Positions 62,301-64,000 of a stretch of 64,000 nt of DNA are shown here, piece by piece. The notes below the pieces were generated by a model, which was given only the letters and a program-made list of their open reading frames with translations, had not been told where the DNA came from and did not search any database. Each line of letters starts with the position of its first letter. Position 1 is the stretch's first letter. Origin of the DNA: Meghimatium bilineatum (taxonomy: Eukaryota; Mollusca; Gastropoda; Stylommatophora; Philomycidae). The DNA lies in assembly GCA_034231615.1 (NCBI GenBank), contig CM067315.1:28319623-28383622 (forward strand), read 5' to 3'. Both the position numbers and the translations under genes were made by a program.

Positions 62301-62349
62301 AGAAACAGAAAATGTGTCACAAGAAGTGGTCAAGGATAAGAGTGCAGAG
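44147..62349 (+). CDS. PIGB: GPI mannosyltransferase 3 (PIGB), partial, 8 exons
   Basis: Adds the third mannose to the GPI anchor precursor from dolichol-P-mannose in the ER membrane (GT22). Coding exons: 44147-44314, 48366-48526, 49620-49737, 51031-51147, 52318-52427, 55080-55241, 58048-58305, 61806-62349. Phases match at every junction and give 546 codons without a stop. Landmarks: [14 protein letters not shown] (93-105, GT22 acidic loop motif), [88 protein letters not shown], and [16 protein letters not shown] (367-382). These follow human PIGB in order. The C-terminal part (normally with YTGLVHQRGT) lies beyond the window. Exon 8 carries about 150 extra acidic, Ser-rich residues. Confidence 0.96.
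44345..46765. repeat. 88-bp satellite, about 26 units (trimer higher-order)
   Basis: The unit start GAGTTACAAACTAAAACTG recurs exactly every 88 bp from 44473 to 46673 (26 occurrences). Each unit splits into three related sub-units of about 30, 26 and 32 bp that share AACTAAACTTG..CTATAA..AGTCA. At the left edge (44350-44470) simpler 31-bp sub-units occur singly. Units differ mainly at AAAATCAC versus AAAAACAC and TTGTCT versus TTGACT. It fills about 60% of PIGB intron 1. Confidence 0.98.
46766..47164. other. Intron 1, no feature recognised
   Basis: Overlapping opposite-strand frames (46738-46929 and 46751-46942) have no domain. Some TTTTCAG and GTAAG-like sites occur but nothing supports an exon. 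Confidence 0.5.
47165..47430 (+). mobile_element. tRNA-derived SINE
   Basis: The box A-like TGGCACAGTGGTTGAG (near 47174) is followed by a box B, AGTTCGAAACC (47222-47232). The body has GATCCCTGGGGATTATTGG, GGCAGGCAGCATGC and GGGTTTAACCC. A reversed relative of the body is at 57430-57590. Confidence 0.7.
47570..47845 (+). mobile_element. SINE-a copy in the 28-bp array
   Basis: Forward: TGTTGCCGGACCTCAAAGGG, AGCAAAGAAATTCTACATAG, TAATGTCAAAGTGACC, GGTCGAAAGGCACAGATATT, GAGAGTTTTAGAATTATTGC, AGAACAAAA. Tail decayed. Confidence 0.75.
47912..48055 (-). mobile_element. SINE-b copy in the 28-bp array
   Basis: Reversed: TTCTTTTTCAGTGATCAT, GCAGAATGTAGTCTAGAAAA, CACCATTTAATTTGCGCCAA, TGGCCCAAACCTCATCAGC. 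Flanks ATTCAATATAC and ATTCGCTATAC fit the array and may be the target duplication. Confidence 0.75.
48366..48526 (+). CDS. PIGB: PIGB exon 2
   Basis: Acceptor TATTACCAG, donor GTGAGT, phase 0 to 2. It encodes residues 57-110: a first TM segment ([16 protein letters not shown]) and the [10 protein letters not shown] motif of GT22 mannosyltransferases. Confidence 0.95.
48690..48985 (+). mobile_element. SINE-a copy
   Basis: Forward, in PIGB intron 2: TTCTGGGACTGAAAAAGAG, GCACGTCATAAGAGGTGACT, AGGAGTTGGCTGCCCC, CAGGCCAAAATGCACAGATA. The 3' segment CTACATCC.GCTAAT..GCAGGAGTTTGAGAA is present twice (48903-48930 and 48948-48975), a local duplication of the 3' end. Confidence 0.78.
49033..49500 (-). 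mobile_element. I/Nimb-like LINE 3' end, (AACC)n tail
   Basis: Homologous to 1058-1520: TTGGTTGGTTGCTGATCCAG, TGCCCCTTGACCCAATGCC, CTGGCCCTGGAAGGAGAAGC, ATTCAAAAAGGTGGTGGTCA, CACCCTGGAGTGCATTGAGG. The minus frame is broken. In PIGB intron 2. Confidence 0.85.
49620..49737 (+). CDS. PIGB: PIGB exon 3
   Basis: Acceptor TCTCCGCAG, donor GTAATC. It encodes the last base of G110, then [39 protein letters not shown]. Ends in phase 0. Confidence 0.96.
49805..50875. repeat. 20-26-bp minisatellite in PIGB intron 3
   Basis: Two unit types alternate: GAAGTTCATTGGAAGACATCA (21 bp) and GAAGTTCATTGGGAGATGAG plus ACATTA (26 bp). Older 22-bp forms are at 49805-49945. A LINE copy (49950-50225) splits the array. 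Frames across it encode only repeats such as [11 protein letters not shown]. Confidence 0.93.
49950..50225 (+). mobile_element. (ACTA)n-tail LINE 3' copy
   Basis: Starts near ACGCACAAACAAATGACTG, which aligns to 11960 of the minus-strand copy. It encodes [40 protein letters not shown] and [17 protein letters not shown], then a stop and ACTAACTAAC. Flanks AGATGTTTATTAGAAT / AGATGTTCATTGGAAT suit a target duplication but are also array units. Confidence 0.88.
51031..51147 (+). CDS. PIGB: PIGB exon 4
   Basis: Acceptor CATTTGACAG, donor GTAGGG, phase 0 to 0. It encodes [39 protein letters not shown], matching the PRLAQALLSAVADVRLYSL region of human PIGB. Confidence 0.95.
51175..51535. repeat. 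97-bp minisatellite (trimer higher-order)
   Basis: Just over three and a half units of 97 bp. Each is made of three related sub-units of 32, 32 and 33 bp: TCTTCTGTGTTATTTTGGGA, TCTTCTGTATTATTTTGGAG and GCTTCTATTATTTTGGGGG variants. Successive units are almost identical. Frames such as [11 protein letters not shown] are repeat-derived. In PIGB intron 4. Confidence 0.95.
51565..51775. mobile_element. Two LINE 3' pieces, (AACC)n and (ACTA)n families
   Basis: 51565-51620 is the reversed tail of the (AACC)n LINE (TTGGTTGGTTGCTAATCCAG). 51625-51772 on the + strand is a diverged end of the (ACTA)n [23 protein letters not shown]-like text with an internal 39-bp duplication, then [12 protein letters not shown]. 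The ACTA tail itself is lost. Confidence 0.65.
51783..51865. repeat. 27-bp tandem repeat, three units
   Basis: ATTTCAAGTATTATGTGAAA plus TGGCATG occurs three times head to tail with no differences. Confidence 0.93.
52019..52228 (+). mobile_element. RTE-like LINE 3' end, (GAT)n tail
   Basis: 210-bp truncated copy: GGCAACAGGGGCAAAGGCCG, CCCAAGATGCCATTGGACAA, AAGACATTCAGGAATG, ACATTCTGGAAAGAATATAC, then ACCTGATGATGATG. Target duplications TGATATTTAA lie at 52009-52018 and 52229-52238. It belongs to the same subfamily as the ORF2 tail in blocks A and B. Confidence 0.9.
52318..52427 (+). CDS. PIGB: PIGB exon 5
   Basis: Acceptor TTGTTTCCAG, donor GTATGT, phase 0 to 2. It encodes [36 protein letters not shown] and part of Ser225. 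The WFTxYCCTRTL motif is strongly conserved in PIGB. Confidence 0.97.
52685..52890 (-). mobile_element. SINE-a copy
   Basis: Reversed: TTCTTCCCTATTTGTTCTGA, AACTCCTGCTAGTTAGTAGG, TAATGTGCTGTGTCATAGTT, GGATGGGACAGCCAACTCCA. The 5' end is missing. In PIGB intron 5. Confidence 0.72.
52915..53330 (+). repeat. CTTTATCAAGAC repeat, split by a retroposon
   Basis: 52915-52996 and 53103-53170 together match 4570-4700: AAATCCAACAGG, TTTGCTAATCGC, ACATCAACATTTCAACC, GACTTTATCAAGAC. The insertion at 52997-53102 separates them. The part to 53330 is less certain. Confidence 0.6.
52997..53102 (+). mobile_element. Short retroposon (3' end of the 33.8-35.0 kb element)
   Basis: 106 bp nearly identical to 34917-35020: GTGCTAGGCCTACAAGGCGC, ATAACGGTGGCACAACGTAA, GATATCCGTGATGGTTACAA, TGGAGCGAACGCAAAACAA. 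Perfect target duplications AACACAGATACAT lie at 52984-52996 and 53103-53115. Confidence 0.93.
53427..53695 (+). mobile_element. SINE-a copy, well preserved
   Basis: Forward: CGCCCATGTGTTGCCGGAGC, CCGAAAGGGGAGCAAAGAAT, CATGTCGTAAAAGGCGACTA, GGGATGGAGTTGGCTGTCCC, AGGCCGAAAGGTGCAGATAT, CTACATCCTGCTAATCTGCA, GGAGTTTGAGAACAAATG, then GAAGAAGAAGAAGG. In PIGB intron 5. Confidence 0.93.
54152..54215 (-). mobile_element. (AACC)n-tail LINE, extreme 5' truncation
   Basis: Only about 60 bp of LINE 3' end: GGTTGGTTGGTTGCTGATCC, AGCGGTCCATGGGCTCATGC, CCTTTGACCCAATGCCAT. Near identical to 1071-1130, so probably young. Confidence 0.85.
54605..54745 (-). repeat. Repeat R fragment
   Basis: ATGAAGCTTCTATAAGAAGA, CTCAATATAACCGCATTTCA, TCTACTAAGGTTTTCTGTTG and GACCCACAGATGCAACCAC match 10140-10256. 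In PIGB intron 5. Confidence 0.7.
54765..55012 (+). mobile_element. SINE-a copy with internal deletion
   Basis: Forward: ACCCGTGTGTTGCCAGGTCC, CGAGAGGGAAGCAAAGAAGG. The GTTTACC..CATGC part is deleted. Then GCGACTATGGAGGTTATGG, AGGCCAAAAGGCGCAGATAT, AGTTTGAGAATGAACGC and AGAAGAAGAAA. Confidence 0.85.
55080..55241 (+). CDS. PIGB: PIGB exon 6
   Basis: Acceptor CTACATTAAG (AAG rather than CAG), donor GTAAGT. It encodes the last base of Ser225, [53 protein letters not shown] and part of Gly279. RPTA in a membrane helix is conserved in GT22. Confidence 0.95.
55528..55657 (-). mobile_element. GAA-tail LINE, 130-bp truncated copy
   Basis: Reversed: TTCTTCTTTCGTTCACTTGA, AACATGTCTATATCTGTAAT, TCTGTCTCCTGAATAAAACT, ATACAGTGTCCCATAGAG. 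Target duplications TAAGGATTGTTGTTG are at 55513-55527 and 55658-55672. The tail borders one duplication directly, as expected for target-primed reverse transcription. Confidence 0.95.
55690..56400 (-). mobile_element. RTE-like LINE C-terminal relic
   Basis: On the minus strand, 56063-55827 reads [40 protein letters not shown] and [14 protein letters not shown], close to the C-terminus of the 35182-36639 frame. The ends are decayed. In PIGB intron 6. Bases 56400-57125 hold nothing recognised. Confidence 0.85.
57130..57590 (-). mobile_element. tRNA-derived SINE remnants
   Basis: Reversed pieces: a box B-like GGACTCAAAACCTG (reverse of CAGGTTTTGAGTCC, near 57338) with upstream-type sequence to about 57400, and at 57430-57590 the reverse of the body of the SINE at 47165-47430 (ATATGTACTCCATC, GGCATGCTGCCTGC, CCAATAATCCCTTGGGATC). 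Probably two old insertions. In PIGB intron 6. Confidence 0.5.
57590..57705 (+). mobile_element. SINE-a 3' part
   Basis: ATTCAGATATCGCAACTGAG, CTGTAAACCATTATAAAATG, TTCTCTGGACAACATCCTGC, AGTTTGAGAATGAACGCAT, GAAGAA. Confidence 0.7.
57725..57985 (-). mobile_element. SINE-a copy
   Basis: Reversed: TTTTTCTCAAGCTTTTGCAG, ATGGTATGCGTTGTGTCATA, TGATATCTGCCCCTTTCAG, ATATGGGATGGGACAGCCAA, CTCCTTAGTCACCTCTTATG, GACCCTGACAACACAC. Nearly complete. Confidence 0.82.
58048..58305 (+). CDS. PIGB: PIGB exon 7
   Basis: Acceptor GAATTCCAG, donor GTCAGC, phase 2 to 2. It encodes residues 280-364 with [49 protein letters not shown] and a TM segment [13 protein letters not shown]. The YG.HPWHWYF..GFPVILG block is a PIGB hallmark. 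Confidence 0.98.
58440..58575. repeat. (TATCT)n-like pyrimidine-rich simple repeat
   Basis: CTTATCTTATTTTATCTTATC variants, preceded by CTGTCTGTCTGTCTCTC at 58418-58434. Low complexity, in PIGB intron 7. Confidence 0.85.
58640..58797 (-). mobile_element. SINE-b copy
   Basis: Reversed: CTTCTTCTTCAGCGTTCATT, AACTCCCATTGGATCTATCT, GTAGTTCAGGAATGGAAATG, GCTGTTTTATTTGCGCCAGT, GGCCTGACACATCCGTCTTC. The short flank ATATCTT on both sides may be the target duplication. Confidence 0.88.
59135..59372 (-). mobile_element. (AACC)n-tail LINE, 238-bp truncated copy
   Basis: Reversed: GGTTGGTTGGTTGCTGATCC, CTTATGCCCTTTGACCCAAT, CTGGCCCTGGAGGGAGAAGC, ATTCAAAAAGGTGGTGGTCA, CACCCTGGAGTGTGTTGTGG. Perfect 16-bp target duplications TTACCAATATGATAAT (59119-59134, 59373-59388). 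In PIGB intron 7. Confidence 0.97.
59612..59770 (+). mobile_element. RTE-like LINE 3' end, (GAT)n tail
   Basis: GGGAAGCGAGCAAGAGGTAG, GCAGAGATACAAGTGGGAGA, GTTACAGTCTAGCAGAGTGC, CCAACCTTCGTTGCGGAGAC, GGCAGTTGATGATGATG: nearly identical to 38815-38970. A short flank ATGTAG is repeated on both sides. A young-looking truncated copy. Confidence 0.9.
59771..60240. other. PIGB intron 7, nothing recognised
   Basis: No repeat shared with the window and no plausible exon. A C run is at 60243-60253. Confidence 0.5.
60243..60400 (+). repeat. Repeat R fragment
   Basis: TCCGAGTAGAAAGCTTCTTT, AATAGGCATTGCATTAAACT, GAAAGCAGAAGTCT, GCAATTCCTGGGGAT match 15510-15840. A further weak piece may follow at 60440-60530. 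Confidence 0.65.
60545..60832 (-). mobile_element. SINE-a copy
   Basis: Reversed: CCTTCTTCTGCGTTTTTTCT, ACTCCTGCAGATTAGCAGGA, TGTAGTCTGGAGAATGAAAT, CACATCCGACTTCAGCATGG, GGATGGGACAGCCAACTCCA, GGGCCCTGGCAACACATGAG. Flanks AGTGCTCATATT / AGGGCTCATATT are a likely target duplication. Confidence 0.92.
60955..61310. repeat. 28-bp minisatellite in PIGB intron 7
   Basis: About 13 units of TATTAACTGACAACATGTGT plus TCAACATG, with few differences (GTGCTAACTGAC and ACAAGTATT variants). Confidence 0.96.
61311..61805. other. PIGB intron 7, distal part
   Basis: No element recognised. A short stretch near 61500-61565 (CTGGCAAGTCTGTCTGCTCT, then TCATTTCCCCTAACACCCAC) resembles reversed LINE RNase H text (..[11 protein letters not shown]). 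The pyrimidine-rich tract before the exon 8 acceptor is at 61725-61800. Confidence 0.45.
61806..62349 (+). CDS. PIGB: PIGB exon 8, with acidic polar extension
   Basis: Acceptor TATTCACCAG, donor GTATGT. It begins with the last base of Ser365 then [20 protein letters not shown] and CGVYFQQL, the conserved lumenal HKEFRF motif and following TM segment. Residues from about 395 to 546 are a Glu/Asp/Ser/Lys-rich stretch with no counterpart in human PIGB, where the next TM and LYTGLVHQRGT follow soon. It is open throughout, ends in phase 0 and has no repeat signature. It is probably a disordered loop. An intron retention or a different last exon cannot be excluded. Confidence 0.92.
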
Positions 62350-62469
62350 GTATGTTCTGTTGTTGTGACATGCATGTGACCCTCTGGAAGGGTGTTAAGT
62401 AAAGGAAAATGTGGATTGCCATTTGGTATACTGTGACAGATTGTTGCCACATGAGATTGTACATATATC

Positions 62470-62755
62470 TTCTTCTTTTTCTGTGTTTGCTCTCATACTC
62501 TTGAAAAATTAGCAGGAGATAATCCGGAGAACAGAATGCATTGTGGTATGGTTTATAACTTTGCTATGATATCCACGCTTTCGGCCTAACACACCCGATT
62601 TCAGCATAGATTCTGGGTCACTTTTACCCTTTGGGATGGGAGAGCGAACTCCACCCCATAATCTCCTTAGTCACCTCCTGTTACTTGCATGGAAAGTTTT
62701 TAAAAAAGTGCTGATATGCTTTGCTTCCCATTGAGACCCTGACAACACACTGACT
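62470..62755 (-). mobile_element. SINE-a copy
   Basis: Reversed: CTTCTTCTTTTTCTGTGTTT, TAATCCGGAGAACAGAATGC, CTTTCGGCCTAACACACCCG, TGGGATGGGAGAGCGAACTC, GACCCTGACAACACACTGAC. Flanks TGTACATATAT / TGTACATGTAT are the likely target duplication (one mismatch). Confidence 0.88.
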
Positions 62756-62779
62756 GTACATGTATGAATAGTATGTGTG

Positions 62780-62870
62780 TTGATCTTCTTGTTCTCAGTT
62801 TAACATGTTTACACAGCAAGTCCGGTTTGCTTGTTACATATTGCTGTATTTGAAATGTGTTGATAAGTGT
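62780..62870 (-). mobile_element. GAA-tail LINE 3' end fragment
   Basis: Reversed: TGATCTTCTTGTTCTCAGTT, TAACATGTTTACACAGCAAG, TCCGGTTTGCTTGTTACATA, the 3' UTR end of the family at 17282-17725. Confidence 0.7.
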
Positions 62871-63299
62871 CAGTATGTTAGATCAGTGATGTTAGTTTAA
62901 AATCAGAGTTGTTCCATATCAAACTGTGTTTTATAAGGAGAGATACAAGTTTTCATGTTGGGTAACAGCCTGGAAATGGGTGGTTGTGGTAATACTAGGC
63001 AAATATCAAATTGAAAAGAAATAAGAATACATGTTCAAAAATACAGTAAATGAAACAACCTAGCAACGACACACCGTGACAGACTATACTTTGATTTTTC
63101 CTAAAGAATGATTGTATCTTGGTGAGCTTTGTGGATTTTCTCTCAAGTATAGATTCATTATTTATATAAATTCACATACATTTTATCATTAGTCATGCAC
63201 TGAATCCAAATATTTGAGCAATCTACTAGTTACCTTAATGAAGAATGTCTCATGGAAAAGAAGCAACAAATATTCCCTGGTGCTCCTAGATATGTAGAG
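62871..63299. other. PIGB intron, nothing recognised
   Basis: AT-rich, no exon matching the rest of PIGB and no repeat identified. Confidence 0.5.
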
Positions 63300-63485
63300 A
63301 TGTGGATGAGGTGTTCACAATGTCAATGAATGATACCTCAGCTAAGAGGGCAAACAAACCTGGGTCCAACTCTAGAGTATTTAATTTGCCAGAATCATGC
63401 TCACAGTTCGTAAAATGTTCAGTACCCAATGGATACAGCGACAATGCATCTAATTATGCGAGACAAGTTCAATGGCAGCAGAGCA
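63300..63485 (+). mobile_element. Fragment of the 33.8-35.0 kb retroposon
   Basis: GTCAATGAATGATACCTCAG, CTAAGAGGGCAAACAAACCT, GGGTCCAACTCT, TTCAGTACCCAATGG and ATTATGCGAGACAAGTTCA match 34607-34765. The frame keeps MSMNDTSAKRANKPGSNS, differing from the 34610 frame in only two of these residues. Confidence 0.75.
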
Positions 63486-64000
63486 CATCATGCGAGATAG
63501 ACATAGTCAATCCAAGCCTAAATTCCTGATTTTAATTTGGGATTAATTTTTTTAATTTTGGGAAATAAAATTTGGGATTACCACCTCCTTGGAGACTGCC
63601 ACCTAGACTACGCATGTTTTGGCTGTATACTCCAAAGGCGCTGTGGGTTATAAACCATCACAGCACATTTAGTCGTTTGATATGCAGTAATATTGTGACA
63701 TCTCAGAATTTTAGTAACTCTTCAATCCACATTCTTCTTGGTCTTTCTCTTCATCTTGCTGTTTCTATTTTCATGTTGTATGCTCTTGTCGTACATTGAT
63801 CAAGGAACATTTTTAAAAAGGGTTTAACAGATTAGGATGTTAAGAACAGAATTAATAAAAGAACTTTTAGTAGCCTAGCAGTACACATAGTTTTGCTGTT
63901 AATTGTGTGTATATCCTTTGGTGCGGTACAAAAATAATAATATTTTAACTGCCATGCATGTTGTAAGAGACAACTAAGAAACTTGGAACCTTAAGAACAA
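63486..64000. other. End of window, no exon recognised
   Basis: No PIGB exon is visible. The last 60 bases (CCATGCATGTTGTAAGAGAC, AACTAAGAA) look like the 5' part of another SINE-a that runs off the edge. Confidence 0.5.

Noticed and set aside
61959-62450. 163-residue minus-strand frame
   Set aside because: It is the mirror of the PIGB exon 8 acidic stretch. The plus strand has the splice sites and conserved HKEFRF.
1-64000. LTR retrotransposons, endogenous viruses, Polintons
   Set aside because: All RNase H and reverse transcriptase remnants have non-LTR context (short 3' repeat tails, target duplications of 10-17 bp, no long terminal repeats). No capsid, protease, integrase or envelope text was recognised.

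Overview
The window is nuclear DNA of an invertebrate animal. It has spliced genes with GT-AG introns, AT-rich intergenic DNA, and at least four LINE families, several SINE families, hAT and mariner relics and many minisatellites. LINEs of the I/Nimb type (reverse transcriptase followed by RNase H) and RTE-like LINEs, plus a SINE core containing a CGTAAGAGGCGACTAA-like motif, suggest a mollusc or another lophotrochozoan. That placement is inference. No prokaryotic genes were recognised, and no LTR, viral or Polinton fossils.

Two host genes are clear, both on the + strand. RPL37 (ribosomal protein eL37) has coding exons at 24525-24660, 25694-25778 and 27305-27386; its first exon, carrying only the ATG, is tentatively placed at 19791-19793. 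PIGB (GPI mannosyltransferase 3, family GT22) has eight coding exons from 44147 to 62349 whose splice phases close exactly (546 codons), and it continues beyond the right edge. Its last visible exon carries an unusual acidic polar stretch of about 150 residues after the HKEFRF motif.

Region 1-24 kb holds no recognised host gene apart from that tentative first exon. It contains SINEs, 3' ends of LINEs, an AT-rich repeat family (5.7-7.4 kb) and a composite repeat block (11.5-15.9 kb) that took three later LINE insertions. Each of those is proven by a target-site duplication and by an empty site in a paralogous block at 32.2-33.8 kb. It also has a mariner relic with an internal tandem expansion, a hAT-like relic, and a foldback element cluster (20.1-22.4 kb). 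Region 24-44 kb holds RPL37, RTE-like LINEs (one with an uninterrupted 1.46 kb frame), a deleted hAT with both ends and an 8-bp duplication, and a second hAT-like copy split by a LINE. Region 44-64 kb is PIGB. Its introns carry a 2.4 kb array of an 88-bp unit, a 97-bp array, and 26-bp and 28-bp arrays, plus dozens of retroposons.

The most interesting pattern is a likely SINE-LINE partnership. Two abundant SINE families (about 20 and 7 copies, called SINE-a and SINE-b here) end in GAACG(C)(A/T) followed by GAA repeats. Copies of an RNase H-bearing LINE family in the same window end in the same way. The other three LINE families end in different short repeats: (AACC)n, (ACTA)n and (GAT)n.
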